A stretch of DNA of 64,000 bases from UBA4742 sp963734965 (GTDB taxonomy: Bacteria > Actinomycetota > Acidimicrobiia > Acidimicrobiales > Acidimicrobilacustridaceae): contig CAVTJK010000004.1 in the NCBI GenBank assembly GCA_963734965.1, positions 1,922,001 through 1,986,000 on the forward strand, given 5' to 3'. The notes below the pieces were generated by a model, which was not told the DNA's origin, ran no database searches, and saw only the letters and a list, made by a program, of their open reading frames with translations. Made by a program: the position numbers and the translations under genes. Numbering within the stretch: position 1 is the first letter of the stretch; every line of letters begins with the position of its first letter. Shown in pieces: positions 21,818 through 31,889 of the stretch.

Positions 21818-22848
21818 TGGCCACCATCGACCGACATCGCCGTCGTCGGCTGGGCCCAGACGCCCCATGGTGCGCCACACCGACCAGTCCGAGACCCAGC
21901 TGCTGATGCAGGTCATCACCGACGCGCTCGAGCCCCTCGGCCTGACCCGGGCCGACGTGGACTTCACCTGCCTGGGCATCGTGCGACTACATCACCGGTC
22001 AGGCCTTCTCGTTCGTGTCCAACCTCGACGCCATCGGCGCCTGGCCGCCCAAGCGGGACTCCCACGTCGAGATGGACGGGGCCTGGGCCCTCTACGAGGC
22101 CTGGCTCCGGCTGCAGGAGGGCGACATCGACATCGCCGTCGTCACCGGCTCGGGCCGGTCGTCCACCGGCGATCCGGCGCTCATCTATCCGATGGAGATG
22201 GACCCGTACTTCCTCGCCCCGCTGGGCGCCGACCCGCTGACCTTCGCCGCCCTGCAGGCCCGAGCGGTGATCGCCGCCGGCATCGCCGACGAGCGGTCGA
22301 TGGCCGAGGTGTCGGTGCGCTCCCGCGGCAAGGGCGACGTCGACGCGCTGCTCACCGAGGACTACCTGCGCGAGCCGCTGCGCCGCCACGACGTCCCGCC
22401 CATCACCGACGGCGCCGCCGCCATGGTGCTGGCCACCGGCGACCGGGCCCGCCAGCTCGTCGACCGGCCGGCCTACATCACCGGCTTCGACCATCGCACC
22501 GAGTGCCACAACCCGTCGTTCCGGGCCCTCGACGACTCGCCGTCGACCCGCATCGCGGCCGCAGCCGGCCGGCCTCGGCGACGGCCCGGTCGAGGTGGCC
22601 GAGCTGCAGGCGGCGTTCACCCACGAGGAGCTGCTGCTGCGCCACGTGCTCGAGCTCGGCGACGACGTCGCGGTCAACGCCGTCGGGCGGTGCGCTGCAG
22701 GTCCAACCCGATCATGGCCACCGGCCTGTGCCGCATCGGCTACGCCGCCGACCACATCTTCGGCGGCGGCGACCGGGCACTGGCCCACTCCACCTCGGGC
22801 CCGTGCCTGCAACAGAACCTGATCTGCATCCTGGAGGGCCAGCCATGA
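21817..22848 (+). CDS. Thiolase-like lipid-transfer protein (Ltp4-like), frameshifted
   Basis: A protein of about 343 residues in the SCP-x/lipid-transfer thiolase family, most like mycobacterial Ltp4 by size, place and pattern. It begins MATIDDIAVVGWAQTPHVRH once two single-base insertions near 21831 and 21868 are removed. Seen: CLGSCDYITGQAFSF in the usual nucleophile region, AVVTGSGRSSTGDPALI, PPITDGAAAMVLATGD, an FTHEELL segment, then GGALRSNPIMATGLCRI with the late catalytic loop. Members cleave or condense beta-ketoacyl-CoA; some are retro-aldolases working with DUF35 partners such as the gene just upstream. Five or more frameshifts are present. Overlaps both neighbours. Confidence 0.7.
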
Positions 22849-24015
22849 GCGCCGCGCCCTGCGCCGTCGTCGGCGTCGGCCAGACCCACCACAAGTCCCG
22901 CCGCCTCGACGTCTCCTTCGGCGGGCTGGTGCGCGAGGCCGTGTTCCGCGCCCTCGACGACGCCCAGATGACGATGGCCGACATCGACGCCGTCGTGCTC
23001 GGCAAGGCCCCCGACCTGTTCGAGGGCGTCATGAAGCCCGAGCTCTACCTGTCCGACGCGCTCGGCGCGGTCGGCAAGCCGATGTTCCGGGTGCACACCG
23101 CCGGCTCGGTCGGCGGCACCACCGCCATCGTGGCCGCGTCGCACGTGCAGGCCGGCAAGCACAAGACCGTGCTGGCCGTCGCCTTCGAGAAGCAGTCGGA
23201 GGGCAACGCCCAGTTCGCGCTGGGCAGCGGCAAGGGCGCGTCGCTCGGCGCCGGCGGGGCCTTCGCGCCGTTCATCCGGGCCTACATCCACCGCAGCGGC
23301 GCCCCGGAGCACATCGGCTGGAAGGTGGCGGTCAAGGACCGGCTCAACGCGCTGAAGAACCCGTACGCCCACCTCAAGATCGAGGACATCTCGATCGAGA
23401 AGGTGAAGGCGTCGCCGATGATGTGGGAGCCGATCCGCTTCCTCGAGTCGTGCCCCTCGTCCGACGGCGCCTGCGCCGTCGTGCTCACCGACGAGGCCGG
23501 CGGCAAGGCGGCCGCCGCCGACGGTCGTCCGCCGGCGTGGATCCTCGGGCGCGTCGTCGCGCTCGGAGCCGCCGAGCTTCCCCGGCCGCGACCCGGTGCG
23601 GCCCGGCCGCGTGCGAGCCGTGCGCCGACGACGTCTACGCCCAGGCCGGCATCACCGACCCCGCGAGCAGATCGACATGGCCGAGCTGTACGTGCCGTTC
23701 TCGTGGCACGAGGCCATCTGGCTCGAGGCCCACGGCATCGCCGAGCCGGGCGACGGGCTGGAAGATGATCGACGACGGCGAGCACCGAGCTCGGCGGCGA
23801 CTTCCCGATCAACTGCTCGGGCGGGGTGCTGTCGAGCAACCCGATCGGCGCGTCGGGCCTCCTGCGCTTCGCCGAGGCGGCCAACCAGGTGCGGGGCGCG
23901 GCCGGCGAGCACCAGGTCGACGGGGCCAAGGTCGCCCTGGCCATGGCCTACGGCGCCAACAGCCAGTACTTCAGCATGTGGGTCGTCGGCTCGCAGCCTC
24001 CAGCCCTTCGACTGA
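22845..24015 (+). CDS. Thiolase-like lipid-transfer protein (Ltp3-like), frameshifted
   Basis: About 390 residues of a thiolase-superfamily protein, resembling Ltp3. ATG 22845 overlaps the upstream stop (ATGA). The start MSAAPCAVVGVGQTHHKSRRL is intact to about residue 235: VVLGKAPDLFEGVMKPE, HTAGSVGGTTAIVAASHV in the place of the usual active-site Cys, AFEKQSEGNAQ and CPSSDGACAVVLTDEA. After two to four frame changes near 23560-23780 it resumes with IDMAELYVPFSWHEAI, FPINCSGGVLSSNPIGASGL and ends GSQLQPFD at 24015. The loop INCSGGVLSSNPIGASG matches the C-terminal CxG-type loop of the family. Likely a steroid or long-chain beta-ketoacyl-CoA enzyme. Confidence 0.7.
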
Positions 24016-24069
24016 CCGAATCCGTGCGCGCGGTCGGCGTTCGGAGCGAGGCGGGCGGAGCGCGACGAC

Positions 24070-25501
24070 CTACATGGCCTTGTGGGCCAGCTTGTCCTTC
24101 CAGGCCGTGTAGGGCGGGTAGAGCAGCTTCAGATCGGGCTTCTGGGGCTTGTAGAGCACCGACTTGAGGTGGCTGAACGTGTCGAACCCCAACTTGCCGT
24201 GGTAGGCCCCCATCCCGCTCGGGCCGACGCCGCCGAACGGGAGCTCGCTGGGCAGGATGTGCAGCACGCAGTGGTTGACGCAGGCGCCACCCGAGCTGGT
24301 GCGCTCGATCACGTCGTCGGCGGTGTCGCTCGAACCCGAGAAGACGTACAGCGCCAATGGCTTGGGCCGCTCGTTGACGAACCGCACCGCGTCGTCGATG
24401 GTCGTCGACCGCGCAGCACGGGGAGCAGCGGCCCGAAGATCTCCTCCTGCATGATCGGCGCCGTCGGGATCGGGGTCGACGATCGACGGTCGGGGCGATG
24501 TAGCGATCGTCCTCGTCGACCTCGCCGCCCGTGACGACCATGCCTTCGCTCGTGTCGAGCAGGCCCTTGAGCCGACCCCAGTGCGGTCGGTTGACGATCC
24601 GGCCGAAGTCGTCGGTGCGCCTGGGATCGTCCCGTAGAACTCGCCCAACGTCGACGCCATCTTGGCGACGAGCTCGTCGCGGACCGAAGCCTCGACCAGC
24701 ACGTAGTCGGGCGCGATGCAGGTCTGGCCGGCGTTGAGGAACTTGCCCCACATGATGCGGCGGGCCGCGACCTCGAGGTCGGCATCGGCGGCGACGATGG
24801 TCGGGCTCTTGCCGCCGAGCTCGAGGGTGACCGGGGTGAGGTGCTGGGCGGCGGCCGTCATCACGATCCGTCCCACGTTGGTGCTCCCGGTGAACAGGAT
24901 GTGGTCGAAGCGCTGCTCGAGCAGGGCGGTCGTCTCGGCGACCGCCACCCTCGACCACGACGACCGCCTGGTCGTCGAGGTACTTCGGGATGAGCCGGGC
25001 CAGCACGGCCGAGCAGGCCGGAGCCAGCTCGCTCGGCTTGGCCACGACGCAGTTGCCGGCGGCCAGAGCGGCGGCCATCGGCGCGAGCAGCAGCTGGATC
25101 GGGTAGTTCCACGGCGCGATGACCAGCGTGACCCCGAGCGGCTCGGGGATGATGCGGCCCTTGGCCGGCTGGACCGTGATCGGCATCGATGCCCGGCGCG
25201 GCTTGGCCCACGACTCGAAGTGCTTGAGCGTGTGCTTGACATCGATCCGGGTGGCACCGATGTCGGCGCCGAACGCCTCCATGGCCGGCCGGCCGAGATC
25301 CTCCTTCAGCGCCCGAACGAGCTCGTCCTCGTTCTCGTTCAGCATGGCCAGCATGGCCTCGAGCTGAGTACGGCGCCACCCGAGCGGCCGGGTGTGACCG
25401 CGATGGAACGTCTCGCGCAGGCCACCGACGATCTCGGCATAGGACTCCGAGGCGGGGTTGGCCGCGGTGGTGTCGGTCTTGGGCTCGGCGGTGTCGGTCA
25501 T
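24070..25501 (-). CDS. NAD(P)-dependent fatty aldehyde dehydrogenase-like protein, frameshifted
   Basis: About 475 residues of the ALDH superfamily, of the short membrane-tending type (ALDH3/coniferyl-like) that lacks the N-terminal extension. ATG 25501 begins MTDTAEPKTDTT. Seen: VIAPWNYPIQLLLAPM, NCVVAKPSELAPA (cofactor binding), VTLELGGKSPTIV with the general-base Glu, NAGQTCIAPDYVLVE with the catalytic Cys, and LPFGGVGPSGMGAYHGKLGFDTFSH. The C-terminal KPDLKLLYPPYTAWKDKLAHK is typical of ALDH3-like proteins. At least five frame changes occur between 24400 and 24960. It is convergent with the thiolase operon and may oxidise lipid- or sterol-derived aldehydes. Confidence 0.8.
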
Positions 25502-25562
25502 GGACGTTCTCCCAGGGTGGGCGGTTGCGCTTCGGACAAGAGCATGGGGAGCCCGGAGCGAG

Positions 25563-26006
25563 TCAGCTGAGCTCCTCGAGGCACTGCGCGACCCAGGTCC
25601 GGAGCGCGTCCGACTCGGCGAAGGGGGCGCCGTCGGCCTCGGCACGGGCCAGCACCTCGTCGATGGATGCGCCCGATTGGAGGGCGGCGTACAGGTAGAC
25701 GGTGGCCGACGAACGGGGACCGGTCCGGCAGGTCACCACCGTCGGACGCGGCAGTCGGTCCAAGGCGGCCATGTGCCTGCGGGCCATCGCCACATCAGGC
25801 ACCTCGGGCGGATCAGAGACGATGTTCTCGGAGGCTGTCACCGCTGACTGCACGTCGGCATAGGACATGCCGCCGTCCATCGTGGCGAACTCTGCGCCGC
25901 AGAGGTAGAGCCACGACGCCGCTCCCGCGTCACGGGCGAAGGCCCCGGGATCGGCGATCAACCCACGATTGAACGCAAGATCGTCGGGAACTGAGAACAT
26001 CGCCAT
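25563..26006 (-). CDS. Small phosphatase-like protein (DUF442-like)
   Basis: A 147-residue protein with a phosphatase-like active-site loop VVTCRTGPRSSATVYLYAAL, as in the DUF442/beta-lactamase-hydrolase-like phosphatase group. The loop follows a region predicted to form alternating strands and helices (DVAMARRHMAALDRLPRPTVV). The N terminus MAMFSVPDDLAFNRGLIADPGAF is family-like. ATG 26006 is used; ATG 26000 is also possible. It is intact and lies 62 bases upstream of the aldehyde dehydrogenase on the same strand (reading right to left), so the two may be co-transcribed. Substrate and partners are unknown. Confidence 0.55.
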   Translation of the reverse strand: MAMFSVPDDLAFNRGLIADPGAFARDAGAASWLYLCGAEFATMDGGMSYADVQSAVTASENIVSDPPEVPDVAMARRHMAALDRLPRPTVVTCRTGPRSSATVYLYAALQSGASIDEVLARAEADGAPFAESDALRTWVAQCLEELS

Positions 26007-26090
26007 CCCTGCAGATTACCGGCTGATCTCGTCTTGGCCCCGGGGCGCGGCGATCGGCGAGCTGTGATCGGCCCGCGTTGGTACGCGACA

Positions 26091-26138
26091 CGAACCGCAG
26101 TCGGCGAGAACGTCGTTGTTCTCGCCGACCGCGGTTCG
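26091..26138 (-). terminator. Long hairpin terminator after the RTX gene
   Basis: CGAACCGC + A + GTCGGCGAGAAC pairs with GTTCTCGCCGAC + C + GCGGTTCG across a six-base GTCGTT loop: 20 of 21 positions pair, with a single A/C mismatch. It lies about 30 bases past the stop of the RTX-repeat gene on the minus strand and before the small phosphatase-like gene. There is no U-tract, as is common in actinobacteria. Confidence 0.75.
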
Positions 26139-26168
26139 AGATCGCGCTGGGACCGGGGAAGGTTGAGC

Positions 26169-27895
26169 TCAGAAGAGCAGGTCGCCCGCGGGGATCGTGT
26201 AGTTCTTCCGGTCGTTCTCGAGCACCGTCGTGGACCCCGTCACGTGCGTGTGGTTGGTCAGCCAGCTCTGCCCGACGACCGTCCCACTGATCAGGTCCTC
26301 GCCCTGGATCAGAATGTTGTCGCCGGTTCCGCCATCGAGGACGTCCTGGCCCGGGCCACCGAGCAGAACGTCGTCGCCGTCGCCACCCCGGATCACGTCA
26401 TTGCCATCGCCACCGATGAGGACGTCGTCACCGGCGCCTCCGTCGATGGTGAGCGACGGGGATCCAGCGGCTCACGCCCGAGGCATCCACCACGTCGTCA
26501 CCGCCGAGCGCGTTCACCGTCAGCGAGTCGTTCACCGGCGATCCACCGGTGACGGTCACCGCGGTCGGCAGTCCGGCGACCTGGAGGTCGGAGCCCTGGC
26601 TGGCCACGACCGCGGTGTCGTTCGCGTTCGTCCCGTTGACCGTCACGTTGTCGGCGGCGCCGTCATCCACACCGCCCTGGGCGGCCAGATTGGTCGTCAC
26701 ATCGGTGACACCGGTACCGGTCAGGTCGTTGACCGTGACGTTGTCGGCCCCACCGAGGGCGTTGATGTCGAACGACTCGACGTCGTGGGTGTCCATGGTG
26801 ACGGCCCCGACGTTGCGGAAGAGCCGCACGCGCTGGCCGTTGGCCGACAGGTCGATGTTCTCGTCGACGTTCGAGCCGTTGAACAGCATCGTGTCGTGAC
26901 CAGCTTGACCTTCGACGATGTCGCTGCCGTCGCCCGGGTCCCACTGGAACGTGTCGTCGCCATCGCCGAGCAGAGCGACGTCGTTGCCCCGGTTGCCATC
27001 GACGATGTCGTTGCCCGCACCGCCGATCAAGAGGTCGGCTCCGTCGGTGCCGGTGATGGTGTCGTTGCCGTCGCCCCCGTCGACCACCGTCGTGATGAGC
27101 GGGGCCAGTCCGTTGCTTCCGGTGAACGTGTCATCGCCCCCGTTGGCGTGCAGGACCAGGAGCTCGGTCGTTCCGATGTCGAGGCTGAACGGAGCCGGGC
27201 GTGACCCGGTCGAAGCGGACACGGGTTCCGTTGGCCGTCTCGGTGAACTGCTCGGCGCCGTTCCCACCGTTGACCTCGGTGGTGTCGGTGCCGTCGCCAC
27301 CCTCGTTCAGGTCCGAGCCCTCGCCCGGGTTCCAGATCATGCGGTCGTTGCCCGCCTCACCGAAGACCTGGTCGGTACCGGTGCCACCGGTGAGGGTGTC
27401 GTTGTCGGCCCCACCGAAGAGCAGGTCGTCGCCGCCCTTGCCGAGGAGCACATCGTTGCCGGCCTGGCCGACCAGCACGTCGTTGCCCGAGCCGCCGGTG
27501 AGCGTGTCGTTGCCCGCGCCGCCGACCATGAGGGCCTTGGGAAGTGCGCCGTTGGCCTCGTCGAGGCTGATGACGTCGTTGCCGGCGCCGCCGACGAGCA
27601 CGAGCGCCGTCGTGTTGGCCACCGTCGAGGTGGTCCCGCTGATCGGCACGGCTCCGCCGTTGACCAGGATGGAGCCGGCCGCGTCGCGGCTCACGACGAT
27701 GGTGTTGTCACTGGCGTCACCACTGACGACGAGCACGCCGAGGTTGAACGTGGCGGTCACGGCGGGGGGCGGTGTGTCAGCTGCCGCGACGCCCGCCGGC
27801 AGCACGGAGACCCCCAGGGCAACGGCACCGGCCACGGCACCCGCCGCCACGACGCCGGCACCGCGCCGGCGTCCCCGCTTCTTGAATGCTGACAT
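26169..27895 (-). CDS. Exported RTX-repeat calcium-binding protein, frameshifted twice
   Basis: About 575 residues. ATG 27895 has a GGAGA site and opens a Sec signal peptide: basic FKKRGRRRG, hydrophobic core, and an AVAAADT-like cleavage region near residue 40 (read as GVAAADTPPP). The mature part holds several blocks of hemolysin-type nonapeptides (GGAGNDTLTGGSGNDVLVG and similar; GGDGNDTITGTDGADLLIGG; GGDGDDVLLGGPGQDVLDGG) separated by beta-rich spacers. The three blocks lie in three frames, each shifted by +1 near 27200 and 26455. It ends with TIPAGDLLF. RTX repeats fold on calcium outside the cell, so it is likely a surface or extracellular structural or adhesive protein. No type I export genes are nearby. 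Confidence 0.75.
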
Positions 27896-28098
27896 CGTTG
27901 TCTCCATTCGATCCTGACCGACCGCGTCTCGACCGGTTCGTCGGCCCGTCTACGTCCCGCGTCCGCGAATGGGTTCACGGATGAGACACATGACACGCGC
28001 CGCGCCCCGCGCCGAACGCGAACCGCGCCCGCTCGCCGACCGAACGTGTGCTTGGACCGGGGTCGGATCAGATCGCCGATCCGGCGTCGGCGCACCCG

Positions 28099-28623
28099 TC
28101 AGCGGCGGATGGGCCGATCGACGCCGTCCCAGCCCACGCTGGCCTGTCGGATCCCGTCCATGAACGCCTCGCACAGCTCGGTGAGCTCCATGACCTCGAT
28201 GAGCTGCCCGGAGGGCATCTCGAAGTACACGAACCGGGTCAGGCCGTTGCCATCGCCTTCCTGCGCGACCGTCAGACCGGCGCGCTCGCCGGCGGCGAGG
28301 ACGGCATCGAAGTCGTGGGTCCAGTAGGCCACGTGGTGGGGACCGAACCGGCCGAGATCGCGGGCCTCGTGCCAGACGCTCACGGCATCACCACGGGCCT
28401 CGATCAGCTCGATCTGCATCGAGCCGACGTTGGCGAAGCCGATGGCGGTCGTCCCGGCCGAGAGCTGACCGCGATATCGACCGTTGCTCTGGGTCACCTC
28501 GATGGCCGTCCACGGCCCGACTCCGATCGACAGCCACTCGCCCATGGCGACGTCGAGGTCGGCCACCACATGGCCGACCTGACGGATCTCACCGGGAAAC
28601 GTCGAACCTGGTTGCTCGCTCAT
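28099..28623 (-). CDS. VOC family protein (methylmalonyl-CoA epimerase/glyoxalase-like)
   Basis: An intact 174-residue VOC protein whose ATG 28623 overlaps the upstream SDR stop (ATGA). It begins MSEQPGSTFPGEIRQVGHVV; the GHVVADLDVAMGEW start, SMQIELIEAR, GPHHVAYWTHDFDAVLA and YFEMPSGQLIEVME give the paired beta-alpha-beta-beta-beta modules with His and Glu metal positions. The single-sided pattern resembles the glyoxalase/dioxygenase proteins found with steroid or aromatic genes in actinobacteria. It is the last gene of the dprE1-led operon. The substrate is unknown. Confidence 0.8.
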   Translation of the reverse strand: MSEQPGSTFPGEIRQVGHVVADLDVAMGEWLSIGVGPWTAIEVTQSNGRYRGQLSAGTTAIGFANVGSMQIELIEARGDAVSVWHEARDLGRFGPHHVAYWTHDFDAVLAAGERAGLTVAQEGDGNGLTRFVYFEMPSGQLIEVMELTELCEAFMDGIRQASVGWDGVDRPIRR

Positions 28624-29366
28624 CGGATGGCGTACCCCCCGTCGACGACGACCGCATGGCCCGTCATGTAGCTCGCCGCCTCGGTGCACAAGAACAACGC
28701 CACGGCGGCGACCTCGTCGACGGTACCGAAGCGCCCCATCGGGATGTGAGCCAGCTGCTCGTCGACCAGCTCGGGAATGCCCTTCATCGGTGCCGTCATC
28801 GGGGTGTCGATGACCCCTGGAGCGATGGCGTTGACCCTGATGTTGTCCCCCGCCCAGTGGACCGCCAGGTTGCGAGTGAGTTGCAGCAGACCGGCCTTGG
28901 CCGAGCCATATCCAGGAACGATCGGCACGGCCCGAATGGCCGACATGGACACCATGTTCACCACGCTGGCACCACCAGGTGCCGAGCTGTGCAGGAGCGC
29001 GTCATGACAGGCGGTCGTCAGGCGGAAGTGGCCCGCCAGGTTGACCGACAGCGCCTCATCGAAGACATCGGGGATCCACTCGTCGCGGCCTCCAGGGAAG
29101 TTCGCCCCCGCGTTGTTCACGAGCACATCGAGCGTGGCCAGCGACCGGCCGAGCCGTTCGACGGCGACCGCGTCGGTCATCTCGAGCGGGTGGTACACGA
29201 AGCCGTCGAGCTCCGTGTCGTAGTCGGCGATCGACGGTCGGGTGCCCGTCACGTGGACGGAGGCGTGGGCATGGCGGAAGGCGGCGGCGATGGCATGACC
29301 GATGCCGCTCGTGCCCCCGGTGACCAGGACCTCGGCGCCCGAGAAGTCAAAGGCGACCCTGCTCAC
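28620..29366 (-). CDS. Short-chain dehydrogenase/reductase
   Basis: An intact 248-residue classical SDR. GTG 29366 overlaps the stop of the MBL gene (GTGA) and its own TGA overlaps the VOC start, so three genes are translationally coupled. Motifs: VLVTGGTSGIGHAIA (cofactor), LVNNAGANFPGG, NMVSMSA (Ser), YGSAKAGLLQL (YxxxK) and GHAVVVDGGYAI. A loop without basic residues after beta-2 suggests NAD. It is FabG-like and lacks the DprE2 pattern, so it does not obviously complete the DprE1 reaction. Substrate unknown. Confidence 0.85.
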   Translation of the reverse strand: MSRVAFDFSGAEVLVTGGTSGIGHAIAAAFRHAHASVHVTGTRPSIADYDTELDGFVYHPLEMTDAVAVERLGRSLATLDVLVNNAGANFPGGRDEWIPDVFDEALSVNLAGHFRLTTACHDALLHSSAPGGASVVNMVSMSAIRAVPIVPGYGSAKAGLLQLTRNLAVHWAGDNIRVNAIAPGVIDTPMTAPMKGIPELVDEQLAHIPMGRFGTVDEVAAVALFLCTEAASYMTGHAVVVDGGYAIR

Positions 29367-30610
29367 GAGGCCAGCTCGGCGAGCTGCTTGCGCAACCAGG
29401 CCGTCTCCCAGAAGTTCTCGCTGCGTTCGAGCAGGCGGGCGTGCGCTTCGGTCATGACCGCTCGCGCGCCCGCGTGGTCAGGTTCGACCGTCAGGACCAC
29501 CTCGGCCAGATGGATCGCCGGCAGGGGTTCGTCGGCGCTCATGCGGGCCTTGGCCTTGTCGACGATGACGTCGGGTCCGCCCGCGGCGGCCACCAGGTCA
29601 CCGTGCACGGACGACACGCCTACGCCGTACAGCTCGGTCGTTGACTGGTGATGGAACCAGCCCGCGTAGTTCTCCCAGACGGCGCGGACGTCCCAGGCCA
29701 CCTTGCCGTAGCCCTCGCCGACGTCGAGCTCGGACGGCAGCGAGATCTCGCCCATGAGCGTTCGGACGTCGGTGCCGGCGTTCATGCCGGCCACGGTGGC
29801 GTCGTGCACGTACATGACCGCGTCGCGGAGGCGAACCAGCTCGCGGTCGATGAGATCGGCGCCTTCGATGGGATCGAAGTGACCGGTGAGCAGGACCTCG
29901 GGGCTCAGGCCACGGACCTTCTCGATCGAGTCGACCACGGTGAGGGCGTCGCGGTAGCGATCGCCCCGCATCGTCACGAGATTCGGGATGTGACCGAACA
30001 GTGCACCGAAGACGTTGCCGCAGAGGCACACGCGCTCGTCGGGCAGCCACACGACCATCGAGTCCGTCGTCTCGCCGCCCGGCGTGGCCATCAGGACGAA
30101 CCGTCGTCGGCCGAGCTCGAACTCATGGGTCTCGTCGAAGGTGATGGTCGGGTCGAGTCGCGACTGGCTCGGGGCGCCACCGCCGGGTCGGGACTTGGCG
30201 TGGTCGAGAGCGGCCACGATGGCGTCGAGCCAGGCGAAGGCGGACTTGTCGACTCGAAACCGTTCGAGGCGTTCGTTGTCGTCGCGCCAGATCCGCCAGT
30301 TGGCCTGCGCCACGACCTCCGAGTCGGGGTCGCGGACCGCGTCGATGCCCCCGACGTGGTCGTAGTGGCCCTGGGTGAGCAGCACGTAGCGCACCGGCCC
30401 GGGGTCGACGGCGTCGAAGTTCGACCGGTGGACGGGCCCCTCGAAACCCATGCCGGTGTTGACGATGACCCGCCCGTCAGCCGTCGTGATCAGGTAGCTG
30501 TTGGACAGACCAGGCGACATCCAGATCCCGGCGTGGACCTCGACGGCGGGGCCCGACGCGGGCTTGATGTCAGCCGCTGGCGGCCGCTGACGGTAGATCG
30601 GCTCAGTCAT
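29363..30610 (-). CDS. Metallo-beta-lactamase-fold alkylsulfatase-like hydrolase
   Basis: An intact 415-residue enzyme. The metal motif is LLTQGHYDHVGG (about residues 77-88), then GGETTDSMVVWLP and LTGHFDPI, and a C-terminal extension (DVRAVWENYAGWFHHQSTTELYGV and EVVLTVEPDHAGA) that resembles the dimerisation domain of BDS1/SdsA1-type alkylsulfatases. The GLSNSYLIT segment is typical of the MBL N terminus. The usual HxHxDH is read here as QGHYDH, so the first metal ligand differs. It sits next to a sulfotransferase, which makes sulfate-ester turnover an attractive guess. It overlaps the SDR start (GTGA). Confidence 0.8.
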   Translation of the reverse strand: MTEPIYRQRPPAADIKPASGPAVEVHAGIWMSPGLSNSYLITTADGRVIVNTGMGFEGPVHRSNFDAVDPGPVRYVLLTQGHYDHVGGIDAVRDPDSEVVAQANWRIWRDDNERLERFRVDKSAFAWLDAIVAALDHAKSRPGGGAPSQSRLDPTITFDETHEFELGRRRFVLMATPGGETTDSMVVWLPDERVCLCGNVFGALFGHIPNLVTMRGDRYRDALTVVDSIEKVRGLSPEVLLTGHFDPIEGADLIDRELVRLRDAVMYVHDATVAGMNAGTDVRTLMGEISLPSELDVGEGYGKVAWDVRAVWENYAGWFHHQSTTELYGVGVSSVHGDLVAAAGGPDVIVDKAKARMSADEPLPAIHLAEVVLTVEPDHAGARAVMTEAHARLLERSENFWETAWLRKQLAELAS

Positions 30611-30637
30611 CGATGCGCTCCATCTTCCATCGCCCTC

Positions 30638-31885
30638 TCAATCTTCGACTCGGACGGCGAAGCGCTCGAAGTAGAAGCCGAAACGCTCGCGGATCGCGTC
30701 CGGCTCGATCCCGAAGTCGCCCCTCAGGTCATAGACCATGCGGCCATGTTTGCCGCGGGGGTTGGCCGCCATGTGGTCGTCGAGCTGGCGGCGGGCGGTG
30801 GGGGTCATCTCCACACCGGCACAGCGATAGAACGCTTCGACCGCGGCGACATCGTCGGCCATGAACTCGTCGAAGAGGACATCGATGCTCTGGTCGCCAG
30901 ACAACAGGTCTCGGTCCCGAACGCACGCCCGGAGCAGGCGCTCGACCCGGTCGATCCAGTAGTCCGCCAGCGGACCGGGCTCGATGGCGTGGCGGCGGAG
31001 GCGGTCGCCGTAGGCGAGCATGGTGATGGCGGATTGGATGACAGCGACGGGATCTCGGTGGGTGAAGGCCACGGTCGCGTCGGGGAACGTCTCGACGAGC
31101 GGGCCGAGCTGCTCGAGGTGCTGCGGCGACTTGAGGACCCACTGACGGGGACCGCGGAGGAAGGTCAACGCCCGCAGCACCGTCTTCAGGTAGCCGTAGT
31201 GGGCCCGCTGGTCGAGGCCGAAGTAGAAGTCGCGCCAATCGGGAACCCGCGCGTGCCACTCGAGGGTGTAGGAGGCGAAGTCGAGGTCGAGCAGCTCCAC
31301 CTCCTCCTCGATGGCCGCCGGGAACCGATCGTGCATCGCCCGCGTCAGCGGCGCCATCTCGCTCTCGACCGCGTATTCGGCCGCGCATCGCGCGTAGCGC
31401 GGATCGATGCCGTCGACGCCAGGTCCGTCTCCCGCGACGGGAAACGGCTCCTGGCTCTCCCAGAACGGGAGGGCGCGCCGGCGGCGGTCGGCGGCGAGCA
31501 GGTTGACCAGATGGGTGGTGCCCGAGCGCGGGAGCCCCACCACGATCAGCGGCCGTTCGATCTCGATGGCGGCGATCTCGGGGTGGCACCGGAGCAGATC
31601 GGTCAGGGCCAGCCGACTCGACAGCAGCCGCGTGACCCGGCGCGAGAGGATCAGCCGCGACAGGTTGTTCAGCCCGACGTCGCCTTCGATGGCATCGAGG
31701 TGAGCGCGCAGGCGCGGCCAGAAGTCGACGGGTCCGAAGTCGTCCAAGCCGGTGGCCGATCGCGCCGCCGCGACCAGGTCCTCCTCGGCCAGCGAGACGT
31801 CGAGTCCCGCCGTGTAGTCGAGCGCGCTCTGCTGCGCCGCAGTGAGCCGCGGCGCGATCAGATCGTCGATGCGCAGGTCGTTCAC
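30638..31885 (-). CDS. PAPS-dependent sulfotransferase (Sulfotransfer_3 family)
   Basis: An intact 415-residue cytosolic sulfotransferase. GTG 31885, just 4 bases after the DprE1 stop, begins VNDLRIDDLIAPRL. The 5-prime-phosphosulfate loop is VVGLPRSGTTHLVNLLA (about residues 116-132) and the 3-prime-phosphate site is FTHRDPVAV. WVLKSPQHLEQL and DEFMADDVAAV are conserved within the actinobacterial branch. The acceptor is unknown; mycobacterial Stf enzymes sulfate sugars, glycolipids or sterols. The gene is the second in the dprE1-led operon and has a paralog at 48.6-49.8 kb. Confidence 0.85.
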   Translation of the reverse strand: MNDLRIDDLIAPRLTAAQQSALDYTAGLDVSLAEEDLVAAARSATGLDDFGPVDFWPRLRAHLDAIEGDVGLNNLSRLILSRRVTRLLSSRLALTDLLRCHPEIAAIEIERPLIVVGLPRSGTTHLVNLLAADRRRRALPFWESQEPFPVAGDGPGVDGIDPRYARCAAEYAVESEMAPLTRAMHDRFPAAIEEEVELLDLDFASYTLEWHARVPDWRDFYFGLDQRAHYGYLKTVLRALTFLRGPRQWVLKSPQHLEQLGPLVETFPDATVAFTHRDPVAVIQSAITMLAYGDRLRRHAIEPGPLADYWIDRVERLLRACVRDRDLLSGDQSIDVLFDEFMADDVAAVEAFYRCAGVEMTPTARRQLDDHMAANPRGKHGRMVYDLRGDFGIEPDAIRERFGFYFERFAVRVED

Positions 31886-31889
31886 GCGC

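Noticed and set aside
28620..29366. SDR downstream of dprE1 as DprE2
   Set aside because: Its TGGTSGIG, NNAGANF and YGSAK pattern is FabG-like and does not match the DprE2 sequence I know.
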